A stretch of DNA of 64,000 bases, taken from NCBI RefSeq assembly GCF_004765815.2, contig NZ_ML974128.1, positions 501,077-565,076 of the forward strand, given 5' to 3'. Positions 51,759 through 61,188 of this stretch are shown one piece after another. The stretch is from Halorussus salinus (GTDB lineage: Archaea > Halobacteriota > Halobacteria > Halobacteriales > Haladaptataceae). The stretch's first letter is position 1. The number at the start of each line of letters is the position of its first letter. Below the pieces are notes generated by a model. That model did no database searches, was not told where the DNA came from, and saw nothing but the letters and a program-made list of their open reading frames with translations. Position numbers and translations under genes: made by a program.

Positions 51759-52652
51759 TCATCGCGTCTTCTCGGTCACTTCGACGGTCTCGTCCATGCT
51801 CTCGTGGACCACGACGACCGTCTCCGGGAGCGCGTTGTCGAAGGTCACGGTCGCCTCGTAGGGCACCTCGCCGATGCACTGGGTGCCGACGCCGGATTCG
51901 TCGGGTTCTTTCTCCACGACTCGGACGGTGAGCGTGCCGGTCTCTCGGTCGTAGCTGGCGGCCGCGAGTTCGAGGTCCGACCGAGGAGTCGGCGTCCTGA
52001 CCGCGCCCTCGACCGCGGCCTCCTCGGCCTCGAAGGCGACGCTCGCGCTGTGGGTCTTCCCGCACTCGCCCTCGCCGACCGAGAGATCGCTGTCGGCGAC
52101 TCGCGGGCCGGGACAGCCCATCGCGGTGGACATCGACATGGTCTCGACGCGACCGTCGGCCGTGACGCCCACGTCGGTTCCGGACTGGTTGCAGTCGAAC
52201 CGGCTTCGCTCGATTTCGAACGTCGTCTCGTCGTCGGCGTCTGCGAGACCGACCGAGACGCTGTAGTCGGCGGGTTCGTTCAGCGCGAGTTCGAGGTACG
52301 CGTCGGCCGCGAACTCGGCGGTCCGGTCCACGAGGATGTCGGCACCCGTCGAGACTTGCAGGTCGATTCTCCGGGCTTCGTCGGCCGCGTTCCAGACGCG
52401 GACGCCGTACGCTCGGTTGTTGTCGGGGAAGGGGACCGACTCGCGGTCGCCGACCGCGACGGTCTCGAACGGTTCGTCGTCGTCGGACCGGACGCCCGAG
52501 AATCGCTCACGGGCCTCGGTCGTCGTTCGCTCGGTCGTCCCGTCCCCGGTCGTACCGGGACCGGAGCCGGTGCCGGAACTGCCGATACAGCCCGCGAGAC
52601 CGGTTGCCGCCGCGAGCGCGCCGGTGCGACGGAGGAGTTGGCGTCGGTTCAT
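51759..52652 (-). CDS. Tat-exported lipoprotein
   Basis: 297 residues. NRRQLLRRTG is followed by a short hydrophobic stretch and the lipobox LAGC at about 19-22, so it is probably lipid-anchored. A Gly/Thr-rich linker leads to two beta-rich parts, with conserved Cys residues (FDCNQSG, GCPGPR, GECGKT, TQCIGEV). No named family recognised. It is the only gene between YihY and the HalOD1 gene on this strand. Confidence 0.78.
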   Translation of the reverse strand: MNRRQLLRRTGALAAATGLAGCIGSSGTGSGPGTTGDGTTERTTTEARERFSGVRSDDDEPFETVAVGDRESVPFPDNNRAYGVRVWNAADEARRIDLQVSTGADILVDRTAEFAADAYLELALNEPADYSVSVGLADADDETTFEIERSRFDCNQSGTDVGVTADGRVETMSMSTAMGCPGPRVADSDLSVGEGECGKTHSASVAFEAEEAAVEGAVRTPTPRSDLELAAASYDRETGTLTVRVVEKEPDESGVGTQCIGEVPYEATVTFDNALPETVVVVHESMDETVEVTEKTR

Positions 52653-52735
52653 ACCTCGTCGTTCGAGAGCCAGTTCAAAGGACCTTCTGTAAGCTCAAAT
52701 CGCTTTTTGACTTATCGGAGAGAAGAGTGAAATCA

Positions 52736-53077
52736 CTACTCGACGAGGACGTAGTGTTCCGAGACCGTCACGTCGTAGCCCGCGTAGCGAAACGAGACTT
52801 CTATCTCCGCGGTCAACTCCTCGGTGCGCGTGAAGACGAACCCGCCCGCCGACGGCGCGGTTCCGGCGTCCACGAGCGCGTCCAGACTCTCCACGTCGAA
52901 CCGGTCGCCCAGCGGCGGGAGCGCGTCCCGTTCCGCGTCTTCGGCGTTGGCGACCGCGGCGACGACCGCCTCGCTCGCGGTCTCGTCGTCCTCGATGAGA
53001 CGACGGCGGCGGTACTCCTCGGAAGTCGGTTCGGGCCGAGGAGTTTCGGGGGTCAGTTCGGGAGACTCACCAGACAT
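52736..53077 (-). CDS. HalOD1-type output-domain protein
   Basis: 113 residues. A charged N-terminus is followed by the haloarchaeal HalOD1 pattern: SEAVVAAVANAEDAERDALPPLGDRFDVESLDALVD, and a C-terminal strand pair (FRYAGYDVTVSEHYVLV). HalOD1 proteins are small and appear as outputs of signalling genes in haloarchaea; the role of a stand-alone copy is unknown. The upstream AT-rich region (53085-53145) holds the promoter. Confidence 0.78.
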   Translation of the reverse strand: MSGESPELTPETPRPEPTSEEYRRRRLIEDDETASEAVVAAVANAEDAERDALPPLGDRFDVESLDALVDAGTAPSAGGFVFTRTEELTAEIEVSFRYAGYDVTVSEHYVLVE

Positions 53078-53250
53078 TCGTATGGTCAGTCTCTCTTACA
53101 CTGTTTTAATTTCTATGAATAGTTACCTTAGAGGATAGATATTGGTTTACCGCCGTGAGAGCCGAAACAATTGGTCCGGCCTCCCCGGCCGCTATCGCGT
53201 CGTCGTGCGCCCTCCTCGCCGAGTTCGGCGACAAGTTTGGAGTGAATGCG

Positions 53251-53832
53251 CTACTGGGACCGAATCTTCGCGGGGAGCCACGACCCGACGAGTCCCGCGG
53301 TGCCCGTCGCCAACAGGAACAGCCACGCGCCGGTCGCTCCGAGACCGACTGCGACGACGGCCGACTGGACCGCCAGCGAGGGTTCGTAGCCGAGCGCGCT
53401 CCCGACCAGCGTCGTCCCCACGGCGGCGACCGCGAACGGCAGGCCGACGACGAGACCGACCGGAGCCAACGCGGCGTCGAGCCACCCCGGAAGCGTCGTC
53501 GCGGCCGACCCGACGACGTACGCCACTACCGCCGCGACGAGGAGCGCGAGGACCGCGAGCGTGCGGTCGGTCGGCCGGAACGCGACGCGGGCGAGCGCCG
53601 ACCGGTCGGCGAGTGCGTCCGCGTCCACGATTGCGAGCGCGACGCTGGCGACGAGGTACTCGACCGCCAGCCCTCCGGCCACCGCCCCGAGGTGCGCGAG
53701 TTCCAGACAGGTCCGGCCCGGCGGACAGCCGATGGCGGCGTCCCGGTAGACGAAGTACAGCGTCGGAACGGCCAACACGAGCAACGGGAGGACCAGACTT
53801 CTGCGCGGTTTGAAGACGGCTCGCGGGTTCAT
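53251..53832 (-). CDS. Multi-pass membrane protein
   Basis: 193 residues from the ATG at 53832. Five hydrophobic segments: about 12-28, 43-67, 88-108, 116-138 and 150-172; a small soluble loop with CPPGRTCLEL lies after the first. The family is not recognised. Upstream residues of the longer frame lie in the promoter region of this gene and are excluded. Confidence 0.7.
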   Translation of the reverse strand: MNPRAVFKPRRSLVLPLLVLAVPTLYFVYRDAAIGCPPGRTCLELAHLGAVAGGLAVEYLVASVALAIVDADALADRSALARVAFRPTDRTLAVLALLVAAVVAYVVGSAATTLPGWLDAALAPVGLVVGLPFAVAAVGTTLVGSALGYEPSLAVQSAVVAVGLGATGAWLFLLATGTAGLVGSWLPAKIRSQ

Positions 53833-53909
53833 ACCGAGACGTACGCGCGGTGGAAAAATAAAGGTGGGCGCTCGACCGCCGCGCGGATACCCGACGGTCG
53901 GGAACGGAC

Positions 53910-54821
53910 TCAGTACTTGATGAGCTTCGTCGCTTCGCTGTCGTGGTCGAGTTGGTAGCCGTTGTCCATCTGGTAGTAGTCCTTGTAGCCGTACCAACCC
54001 GAGGCGTTGTCGAAGATATCCTCGATGGCCTGCTCGGCGTCCTCGAAGGCGGTAGCCTCGTGGGGGACTGCGCTATCGGTGTGCGCCGACCCGGAGACGT
54101 AGCCCTCGAACTCCCACATCTTGAGGTGGTTGCGACCGAGGAAGCCGAAGGTGCCCGTCGCCACGGACTTGTCCTGTTGCTCGAACCGGTTGGTCGCGCT
54201 GTTGTAGGCGTAGCGGTTGTACTGAATCACGATGTCGGTCCAGCCGTTGCTCGTCAGGACGCCCGCCACGTCGCCGGTACTCTGCTCGGAGATGACGTTC
54301 ATCGGAGCCGAGGTCTCGTAGCCGCCGTCCACCGCCTCGTAATCCCAGATGCCGTAGGGGTGGTCCTCCTCGGCGGGGTCTTTCGACTGGATACTCACGC
54401 CGCCGCTTCGCTGGTGGTAGTCTTTCCACTCGTCGGGTTTCGCGTAGTAGGTGTCCCACTTTCGCTTGTCCGTGCGCGTGTCGCGCTCGGGCAGGTCGTC
54501 GGCCTCGGGCTTGGGCCGCTGGAACGTCTCGGTCTTCGTCAACACCGGCGGGGTCAGCCCGTAGCGTTTCTTCAGGTCCGAACTGATTTTCTTCGTCCTG
54601 ACGGTCACCTCCTCGGGGCGAATCTTCGTCTGGACGATTTCACGGCCGGTGACGCGGAACTTCTCGGGACCGGTCGAGTCCGAAGCCGCACGGCCCTCGC
54701 CGGAGACGAGCGAGAGACCGAACGCGCCCGCGCTTACCGCACCGATGCTTTGCAGGAACTGCCGACGAGTGCCGTCGCTCGAACGACGGTCGGGGGAGTC
54801 GTCTGTCATGACTTCGGCCAT
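53910..54821 (-). CDS. Tat-exported protein, family unknown
   Basis: 303 residues from the ATG at 54821, preceded by GGAG 6 nt away; an in-frame ATG four codons on is less likely. GTRRQFLQSIGAVSAGAFGLSL is a Tat signal. The mature part is rich in Tyr and Trp: a charged section with KKISSDLKKRYGLTPP, then a beta-rich half with WTDIVIQYNRYAYN, GRNHLKMWEFEG and SGSAHTD, and a tail GWYGYKDYYQMDNGYQLDHD. I do not recognise the family. Strongly AT-rich promoter upstream (54838-54880). Confidence 0.75.
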   Translation of the reverse strand: MAEVMTDDSPDRRSSDGTRRQFLQSIGAVSAGAFGLSLVSGEGRAASDSTGPEKFRVTGREIVQTKIRPEEVTVRTKKISSDLKKRYGLTPPVLTKTETFQRPKPEADDLPERDTRTDKRKWDTYYAKPDEWKDYHQRSGGVSIQSKDPAEEDHPYGIWDYEAVDGGYETSAPMNVISEQSTGDVAGVLTSNGWTDIVIQYNRYAYNSATNRFEQQDKSVATGTFGFLGRNHLKMWEFEGYVSGSAHTDSAVPHEATAFEDAEQAIEDIFDNASGWYGYKDYYQMDNGYQLDHDSEATKLIKY

Positions 54822-54986
54822 TTAATTCTCCGGACACTACATAAAATATTCTATAAGTAAACTAAATATTTTTAATACGTACGCGGACGTTTTCATATCA
54901 CTCTCGCGGTATGTCAATGTAATTCAACGAAAAGGGAGCCAGCCGGAAACTCGGCGAAGACGGGACGACGGCGGGACGTGGTTCGG

Positions 54987-57221
54987 TCAGTCGATGGAGG
55001 GCCGGACCTTCTCGACGGCGGCGTCGAAGTGCTTCTTCCCGATGGCTATCTCGTCGGCGTTCTCGTCGGCCTGCTCGACGCCCCACGCGTCGGCGGCCTC
55101 CCGAATCGCCCGCATCGAGGCGTCCCGGACGACCGCCTCCAAGTCCGCGCCGCTGTAGCCCTCCAACTCGGCGGCCAGTTCGTCCAAGTCAACGTCGTCG
55201 CCGAGCGGTTTGTCGTCGGCGTGGACCGCGAGGATGGCGCGGCGGCCCTCCTCGTCGGGCGCGGGCACCTCGATGTGTTCCTCCAGTCGGCCGGGCCGCA
55301 GGAGCGCGCGGTCGAGCGCGTCGCGCCGGTTCGTCGCGGCCAGCACGACCATGTTGGGGTTCTCGGCCAGTCCGTCCATCTCGGTCAGGAGTTGGGAGAC
55401 GACGCGCTCGCTGACCTCCGCGCCGCCGCCCATCCCGCCGCCGCGTTCGCCCGCGATGGCGTCTATCTCGTCGAAGAACACGATCGCCGGGGAGGCCTGC
55501 CGCGCCCGGTCGAAGATCTCCCGGACGGCCTTCTCGGACTCGCCGACGTAGCGGTCCAGCAGTTCCGGCCCGTCCACGTGGATGAAGTTCACGCCGCTCT
55601 CACCCGCCAAGGCCCGCGCCAGCAGAGTCTTGCCGGTACCGGGCGGCCCGTGTAGCAGGATGCCCGTCGGCGGTTCGGTCGCGGTCTGCTCGAAGAGGTT
55701 GCGGTACGCCAGCGGCCACTCGACGGCCTCGGTCAGCGTCTGCTTGGCCTCGTCCAAGTCGCCGACCGCGGAGAAGTCGATTTCTGGCGACTCGGCGACG
55801 AACTCCCGCATCGCCGAGGGGTCCACGGAGGCCATCGCCGTCTCGAAGTCCGCGCGAGTGACCTCGACGTTCATCAGTTCCTCCTCGTCGGCCCCGTCGT
55901 CGCGCGCCCGCCGGAGCGCGGCCATCGCGGCCTCCGTCGAGAGCGTGTGGAGGTCCGCGCCGACGAAGCCGTGGGTCCCGGCCGCGAGTCTGTCGAGGTC
56001 CACGTCCTCGGCCAGCGGCATCCCGCGGGTGTGAACGTCCAGAATCTCGCGGCGGCCAGCCTCGCCGGGCACGCCGATTTCGATTTCGCGGTCGAAGCGC
56101 CCGCCGCGCCGGAGCGCCGGGTCGATGGCGTCCACGCGGTTGGTCGCGCCGATGACGACGACCTCGCCGCGCGACTCCAGTCCGTCCATCATCGAGAGCA
56201 ACTGGGCGACGACGCGGTTCTCCACGTCGCTGTCCTCGTCGCGCTCGCCCGCGATGGCGTCTATCTCGTCGAAGAACACGATGGTCGGGGCGTTCTCGCG
56301 GGCCTGCTCGAACACCTCGCGCAGGCGCTCCTCGCTCTCGCCCTTGTACTTGCTCATGATTTCGGGACCGGAGACCGTGACGAAGTGAGCGTCCACCTCG
56401 TTGGCGACCGCCTTCGCTATCATCGTCTTCCCGGTGCCGGGCGGGCCGTACAGCAGGACGCCCTTCGGCGGGTCGATGCCCAAGCGCCGGAACAGCGCGG
56501 GGTTCGAGAGGGGCAACTCGACCATCTCGCGGACGCGTTCGAGTTCCTCTTCGAGACCGCCGATGTCCTCGTAAGTCGCGCCGGTCGGTCGCTGGGGACT
56601 CCCGTCGTCGTCGCCGCCGACGGGAATCGAGACGCTTTCTGACTCCTCTCCACTCCCCGCACTCGTTCCGGGGCCACCGACCGACCCGACGCTCGCTCCC
56701 GACCCGGAACCGCCGGACACCGTCACTGCTACGTCGGTCTCGTCGGTCACGCGGACCACGCCGTCGGGGTCGGTTCCCGCGACGGTGAACGTCCCGGCGT
56801 CGCCGAGGCGCTCGATGCGGACGCGCTCGCCCTCCTTGACCGGCCGGTCCCGGAGCGTCCGCTTGAGCGCGGTTTCGAGGGTCTCGCGGTCCTCCTCGTC
56901 GAATTTCGCGGTCGGCGCGAGCGTCACGGCCTCGGCGTCCGCGACCGAAATCTGGCGGACGGTCACGGTGTCGCCGATGCTGATTCCGGCGTTGGCCCGC
57001 GTCTCGCCGTCCACTTGGACGATGCCGCGTTGCACGTCGGTCCCCGCGGGCCACACCTTGACGACGGTCTCTCGCTCGCCCTCTATCACTACGGTGTCGC
57101 CGCTCAGGACGCCGAGCGCCGACCGGGCCGACTCGGGGATGCGCGCGATTCCCCGGCCCGCGTCGCGCTTCTCCGCGCCCTGTACGGTGAGTTCGACTGC
57201 GGCCGAACCCTTCGCGTTCAT
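54987..57221 (-). CDS. cdc48: Cdc48-type AAA+ ATPase
   Basis: 744 residues from the ATG at 57221. N-terminal double-psi barrel (1-165), a disordered Gly/Ser linker at about 170-205, then two AAA domains. D1: Walker A GPPGTGKT at 259-266, Walker B FFDEID near 316-321, [10 protein letters not shown]2: Walker A GPPGTGKT at 525-532 and FFDEID near 588-593. It unfolds and extracts protein substrates for degradation. Haloarchaea often have several paralogues; this one lacks the usual hydrophobic C-terminal HbYX-like end (it ends RPSID). It is divergent from the small zinc gene at 57335. Confidence 0.92.
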   Translation of the reverse strand: MNAKGSAAVELTVQGAEKRDAGRGIARIPESARSALGVLSGDTVVIEGERETVVKVWPAGTDVQRGIVQVDGETRANAGISIGDTVTVRQISVADAEAVTLAPTAKFDEEDRETLETALKRTLRDRPVKEGERVRIERLGDAGTFTVAGTDPDGVVRVTDETDVAVTVSGGSGSGASVGSVGGPGTSAGSGEESESVSIPVGGDDDGSPQRPTGATYEDIGGLEEELERVREMVELPLSNPALFRRLGIDPPKGVLLYGPPGTGKTMIAKAVANEVDAHFVTVSGPEIMSKYKGESEERLREVFEQARENAPTIVFFDEIDAIAGERDEDSDVENRVVAQLLSMMDGLESRGEVVVIGATNRVDAIDPALRRGGRFDREIEIGVPGEAGRREILDVHTRGMPLAEDVDLDRLAAGTHGFVGADLHTLSTEAAMAALRRARDDGADEEELMNVEVTRADFETAMASVDPSAMREFVAESPEIDFSAVGDLDEAKQTLTEAVEWPLAYRNLFEQTATEPPTGILLHGPPGTGKTLLARALAGESGVNFIHVDGPELLDRYVGESEKAVREIFDRARQASPAIVFFDEIDAIAGERGGGMGGGAEVSERVVSQLLTEMDGLAENPNMVVLAATNRRDALDRALLRPGRLEEHIEVPAPDEEGRRAILAVHADDKPLGDDVDLDELAAELEGYSGADLEAVVRDASMRAIREAADAWGVEQADENADEIAIGKKHFDAAVEKVRPSID

Positions 57222-57303
57222 GACACCCTCTCGTCGCTCTTCCGTATTGAGGGTTCCCCTACCGCGAGGAGGTCCGGCGAGCAGTCGGTCTCGTCGGGGC
57301 AAA

Positions 57304-57312
57304 CGATTTACT
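57304..57312 (+). promoter_or_regulatory. TATA-type promoter of the 57335 gene
   Basis: CGATTTACT about 23-31 nt before the ATG at 57335. Confidence 0.5.
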
Positions 57313-57334
57313 TTCGACCGGCGTACCCACGAAC

Positions 57335-57469
57335 ATGGTCGTCACAACCGAGCGCGACGAGATGACGTGGTACAAGTGTGAGGGCTGTGGGATGATGTTC
57401 GACGACGAGGAGGACGCCAAGCAACACGAGGCGAACTGCGACCACGAGGACCCCTCGTACATCCAGTAG
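57335..57469 (+). CDS. Very short C2H2-like zinc protein
   Basis: 44 residues: MVVTTERDEMTWYK, then CEGCG, an acidic helix with FDDEEDAKQ, and HEANC. The C-x2-C...H-x3-C spacing is that of a small zinc finger, and the TWYKCEGCGMMFDDEEDAKQ pattern is like those of short haloarchaeal DUF7128-type proteins (name unverified). Own TATA promoter, leaderless. Role unknown. Confidence 0.75.
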   Translation: MVVTTERDEMTWYKCEGCGMMFDDEEDAKQHEANCDHEDPSYIQ

Positions 57470-57513
57470 TCGGGGGTCGGCTCCTCTCGGGGTGTTCGTG
57501 AGTCGGGACGCGG

Positions 57514-57600
57514 TGTTTCAGTGGTCGCGGTGTTTCGGTGGTCGTGGAGTTTCGGTGGTCGTGGAGTTTCGGTGGTCGTGGAGTTTCGGTGGTCGGTGTG
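57514..57600 (+). repeat. 17-bp tandem repeat
   Basis: Five consecutive units of TGTTTCGGTGGTCGTGG type (unit starts at 57514, 57531, 57548, 57565, 57582), with the later units AGTTTCGGTGGTCGTGG identical. There are no spacers and no open frame across it. It lies between the 57335 gene and element C. Confidence 0.75.
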
Positions 57601-57641
57601 GTCGGCGGAAATCGAACGTGGAAGGTAAAAAAGAAGCTAGC

Positions 57642-57794
57642 TATCGCCGACAACACGGAGTTGACCGCGTAGCACCGCAACCGTCACCGCGCAGCACCGC
57701 ACCAGCCTCACGCCTCCCCAACCTCGGCGGCCGCGGATGCGGCCGCCGTCCCTCGCGCGCTGGGCGCGTCGCCGTGGGCGACGCGCCCGCACGC
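57642..57794 (-). repeat. Dispersed structured element, copy C
   Basis: On the minus strand from 57794: GCGTGCGGGCGCG, a perfect 12-bp hairpin (57762-57773 with 57777-57788, loop GTG), GCGCGAGGG, a 9-bp hairpin (57726-57734 with 57739-57747), GGTTGGGGAGG, GGTGCGGTG, GGTTGCGGT, GGTCAACTCC, 3 nt, TTGTCGGCGATA. Seven blocks are shared in order with copy A at 2617-2771. It starts about 60 nt after the stop of the minus-strand gene at 57855. Confidence 0.72.
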
Positions 57795-57854
57795 GCCGGG
57801 TCGGAAATCTAGTCGAGCGCGTCCGAGGAGTGCCGAAGTCCCCGAACTCCCGAC

Positions 57855-58100
57855 CTACAACCCGGCGCGCTCGCGGTGTTCGGCGGCCAGTTCCTTCGCC
57901 TCGGCTTTCGTCTGGCAAGTCTCCCAGCGCACTTCGTCGCCCGAGCCGTAGGCCAGCGCGTCCTTGAGTTCGTCCCGGAGGACGCCCCAGCCGACTTCGA
58001 CGACCTCGCCCTCCTCGCCGAGTTCGTAGACGCCGTACTGCTCGGGCGCGGAGCCGACCGTCGGGCGATTCAGCGTCTGCCAGCGTTTCGGGAGCGGCAT
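57855..58100 (-). CDS. Small conserved haloarchaeal protein
   Basis: 81 residues: PEQYGVYELGEEGEVVEVGWG and a helical second half EAKELAAEHRERAGL. The start resembles a GIY-YIG-like strand pair (YGVYELG), but catalytic residues are not clear. It lies 15 nt downstream of the DUF5796-like gene on the same strand, likely one transcript. Function unknown. Confidence 0.72.
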   Translation of the reverse strand: MPLPKRWQTLNRPTVGSAPEQYGVYELGEEGEVVEVGWGVLRDELKDALAYGSGDEVRWETCQTKAEAKELAAEHRERAGL

Positions 58101-58115
58101 CTGTCTTCTCGCCTC

Positions 58116-58544
58116 TCAGTCCTCGTTGACCAACTCGAAGGAGCGTTCGCCGAGTTCGTCCTCCTCGAAGACGAACACGCGGCCGCGAGCGACCTCCGGG
58201 TCGGCCTCGACCTCGATGGCGTAGCCGTCCACGCGCACCGTGACGCCGGGGAACAGCTCTTCCTCCTCGTCGGGTTCGAGCATCACCCGGCCCACGCCGG
58301 TCGATTCGAGGATGTCGTCGTGGGTGTTGCGGTCGTTGACGTACGTCAGCACGCCCTCGGTCTCGGTCGGGTCGGTCACGAGAATCTGGACGAGTTTGCC
58401 GGGGCTGGTCCGGAGCGTGCCCGACTCCTTCTCCGGGACGCCGCGGTAGTAGGCCTCCCGGCCGTCGGTGTACTCCACGACGATGCCGTCCTCGGCCAAC
58501 TCGACGCCGAGGGTATCGGGGGCCACGTCGTTGCGTGCGCTCAT
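58116..58544 (-). CDS. DUF5796-like conserved haloarchaeal protein
   Basis: 142 residues from the ATG at 58544; the open frame continues upstream into the next gene's antisense and is not used. Beta-rich: DTLGVELAEDGIVVEYTDGREAYYRG, SPGKLVQILVTDPTETEGVLTYVND and VTVRVDGYAIEVEADPE. It matches my memory of a haloarchaeal DUF5796 protein; the number is not checked. Followed closely by the 57855 gene. Confidence 0.75.
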   Translation of the reverse strand: MSARNDVAPDTLGVELAEDGIVVEYTDGREAYYRGVPEKESGTLRTSPGKLVQILVTDPTETEGVLTYVNDRNTHDDILESTGVGRVMLEPDEEEELFPGVTVRVDGYAIEVEADPEVARGRVFVFEEDELGERSFELVNED

Positions 58545-58615
58545 GCCCGGATTTTCGTCGGGGCGGGGGAAAAAGTGCGTGTTTCGGCGGCCGAGTGCGC
58601 CGAGGAGCGCGCGGG

Positions 58616-59419
58616 TCAGACCGTCGTCTCCGTCTCGTCGTCCTCGCGTTCCAGCAACTTCCAGAAGTCGGTCGGGCCGCGATAGCACTCGACCAGCGCG
58701 ACCAGTGCCGCCAACGAGAGTACGCCGATGCCCTCGTCGTCGCTTCGCTGGCTGGTATCCGCGAACGCCACGAGGTAGTAGACCGCGAAGGAACAGAAGA
58801 CGACCGGCGTGTAGACCCACCGAACGACCGCGACGTAGATGTCCCACGTTTGGTTCGTCGTCTCCCACCACGAGACGACGAGGGAGGCCCCGCCGAGAAC
58901 GAGGAGGGTTCCGAGAAATTTCGCCCACGAGACCCACTGCTGTAGGTCGGGCGCTCGGACCAACACGTAGTACGTCACCGCGGCGGCGAGAGCGACCCCA
59001 CCGCCGCCGAACCAGCGATAGACGGCGTCGTCGAGTGACCCGACGGTCAGCTCCAGCGTCGCCCCGAGGACCGCCGCGGTGACGGCGGCGACGACGGCGA
59101 GCCGACCGAGGCTCGCGGCGGCCGATTCGTGGCCGGGGTAGCGCACCGAGACGGGCGTGGCGAACCGCCTCCCGACGAGGTTCACTACCGCGAACGCGCC
59201 AACCCACGCCAGCGACCGACCGACGTTGTCGGCGAGAAACGGGACGGTCCGTTCTACGAATCGCGCCTCCGCCACGCCTCGAATCGACAGGACGTATCCG
59301 GCCGTGACGAGCGCGACGACGACGCTCACCGCGAGCGCGGTCGTCGCGTCGGTCGTGAACTCCTCGGCTTCCGCGTGTTCTGCCGTCTCGGTCGCTCGCT
59401 CCGAACGCTGGTCTGTCAC
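58616..59419 (-). CDS. Multi-pass membrane protein
   Basis: 267 residues from a GTG at 59419; a longer frame up to 59512 exists, but its start region is not protein-like. Seven hydrophobic segments: about 30-50, 63-82, 105-130, 138-155, 165-185, 195-215 and 225-240. No family recognised. The start is uncertain by up to 31 residues. Confidence 0.62.
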   Translation of the reverse strand: MTDQRSERATETAEHAEAEEFTTDATTALAVSVVVALVTAGYVLSIRGVAEARFVERTVPFLADNVGRSLAWVGAFAVVNLVGRRFATPVSVRYPGHESAAASLGRLAVVAAVTAAVLGATLELTVGSLDDAVYRWFGGGGVALAAAVTYYVLVRAPDLQQWVSWAKFLGTLLVLGGASLVVSWWETTNQTWDIYVAVVRWVYTPVVFCSFAVYYLVAFADTSQRSDDEGIGVLSLAALVALVECYRGPTDFWKLLEREDDETETTV

Positions 59420-59575
59420 CGATTTCCACTTCCCGTTTCCGAGCGTCGAAGCTCCGGGACTATAGTTCGGACGCTCCCGCTTCGACCGTACGAACCACGG
59501 TCCCGACTGCATCGACTACGGTCCCCGATTGCACGAACCACCAGCGTCTTTACGCCCCGCGAGAGAGTCCCGAGC

Positions 59576-60439
59576 ATGGACGGCCGAGCATCCGCACCCG
59601 CGGCGGGCACGATACTCAACGCCCTCGCCTGCGGGAAGGGGTCGGCGTTCGCCATCGACGCCGAGACGACCGCCACCGTCGAGTTGGACTCCTCGGGGTC
59701 GTTCGACGCGGACATCGCGGACGCCCCCGACGCCGACACGACGCTGATAGAGCGGTGCGTCGAGTTGGTCGTCGCCGAGTACGCCGACGACGGAGCAGAT
59801 ATTTCCGGAGGCCACGTCCGCACCGAGAGCGAGGTCCCGATGGCGGCCGGACTCAAGAGTTCCAGCGCGGCCGCCAACGCCACCGTGCTGGCCGCGCTCG
59901 ACGCGCTCGGGGTCGCCGACGAGGTGGCTCACGAGGAGGCCTGTCTCCTCGGGGTGGAGGCGGCCCGCGACGCGGGCGTGACCGTGACCGGCGCGTTCGA
60001 CGACGCGAGCGCAAGCATGCTCGGCGGGGCGACCGTCACCGACAACCGGACCGACGAACTGCTGGCCCGCGAACCCGTCGAGTGGGACGTGGCGGTCTGG
60101 ACGCCGCCCGAGCAGGCCTACAGCGCGGACGCCGACGTGGAGCGATGCCAGCGAATCGCCCCCGTCGCCGAACTCGTCGCGGACCTCGCGCTGGACGGGC
60201 GGTACGGCGAGGCGATGACGGTCAACGGCTTCGCCTTCTCAGCGGCGTTGGGCTTCTCCGCGGACCCGATGGTCGAGGCCCTGCCGGACGTGGCGGGCGT
60301 CTCGCTGTCGGGCACCGGCCCGAGTTTCGTCGCGGTCGGCGAGGAGACGGCGGTCGAACAGGTACGCGACCACTGGAGCGAACGAGAGGGTACGACATGG
60401 CTCACGACGACACAGAACGACGGCGCCCGGACGAGATGA
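59576..60439 (+). CDS. aroK: Archaeal-type shikimate kinase (GHMP family)
   Basis: 287 residues. GHMP ATP-binding motif PMAAGLKSSSAAANA at about 88-102, N-terminal GTILNALACGKGSAFAID and C-terminal SLSGTGPSFVAVGEE. Archaea use this GHMP-type kinase in place of the bacterial P-loop AroK. It phosphorylates shikimate in aromatic amino-acid synthesis. It overlaps the chorismate mutase gene, so the two are made together. Confidence 0.93.
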   Translation: MDGRASAPAAGTILNALACGKGSAFAIDAETTATVELDSSGSFDADIADAPDADTTLIERCVELVVAEYADDGADISGGHVRTESEVPMAAGLKSSSAAANATVLAALDALGVADEVAHEEACLLGVEAARDAGVTVTGAFDDASASMLGGATVTDNRTDELLAREPVEWDVAVWTPPEQAYSADADVERCQRIAPVAELVADLALDGRYGEAMTVNGFAFSAALGFSADPMVEALPDVAGVSLSGTGPSFVAVGEETAVEQVRDHWSEREGTTWLTTTQNDGARTR

Positions 60440-60702
60440 ACCTCGCGGAACTCCGCGAGGAGATAGAGAGTATCGACCGAGAGATAGTGGAACTCATCGC
60501 CCGCCGGACCTACGTGGCCGAGACGGTCGCGCAGGTCAAGGCCGAACGGGAGATGCCCACGACCGACGAGGACCAAGAACAGCGCGTCATGGACCGCGCG
60601 GGCGACAACGCCGAGCAGTTCGACGTGGACGCCAACCTCGTGAAAGCGATTTTCAGGCTGTTGATAGAGCTGAACAAGGTCGAACAGCGCGAGACGCGCT
60701 GA
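60397..60702 (+). CDS. aroQ: Chorismate mutase (AroQ type)
   Basis: 101 residues from the ATG at 60397, overlapping aroK by 43 nt; a second ATG at 60436 overlaps the aroK stop as ATGA and is an alternative start. AroQ helix pattern: LAELREEIESIDREIVELIARR, VAETVAQVKAERE and a third helix (LVKAIFRLLIELNKVEQR). It turns chorismate into prephenate for Phe and Tyr synthesis, in line with its pairing with shikimate kinase. Confidence 0.92.
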   Translation: MAHDDTERRRPDEMNLAELREEIESIDREIVELIARRTYVAETVAQVKAEREMPTTDEDQEQRVMDRAGDNAEQFDVDANLVKAIFRLLIELNKVEQRETR

Positions 60703-60710
60703 CGACGAGT

Positions 60711-61115
60711 TCACGTGAGAACCGACACATTGGTCCTGTAGACGACGTAGGCCAAGAGGTACGCGAGTCCCCACACGGCCACTCGAAAAAGTAGGGTATC
60801 ACTGGCGAGTTGGGTTCCCGACGCCACCATGAATATCATCGCCGCGACCGCTGTCACCATCGCCGACGCGACGAGGACGAACGTGAACTCGCCGAGTCGT
60901 CCGAGCGACCAGTCGCCCGCGACGACGGGGTACGCGCCCCCGAGCGCAAGCACGGCGACGACGAGGTTCACCGTCGATTGCGTGACCGGGAAGCCGAGAA
61001 TCTCGTTGCCGAACGTCACGAGCGGATAGAAAACGACGACGAACCCGACGAAAGCGAGGAATACATCGACTGTTGCCCAGAGCCACGAGTCCGGTCGCGT
61101 TTCGGCTGTTCTCAC
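60711..61115 (-). CDS. Four-span membrane protein
   Basis: 134 residues with hydrophobic segments at about 14-31, 47-66, 76-97 and 106-125. Polar N-terminus RTAETRPDSW. The family is not recognised. Convergent with aroQ. Confidence 0.66.
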   Translation of the reverse strand: MRTAETRPDSWLWATVDVFLAFVGFVVVFYPLVTFGNEILGFPVTQSTVNLVVAVLALGGAYPVVAGDWSLGRLGEFTFVLVASAMVTAVAAMIFMVASGTQLASDTLLFRVAVWGLAYLLAYVVYRTNVSVLT

Positions 61116-61188
61116 GTTCGGTTACTACCGGTCCGGCAACGAAAAGATTACACTTCTCGGTTCCGCTACTCGCTTCGGTCGCGGCCGC

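Noticed and set aside
57514-57600. Possible CRISPR array (17-bp units)
   Set aside because: No spacers, units too short, no cas genes.
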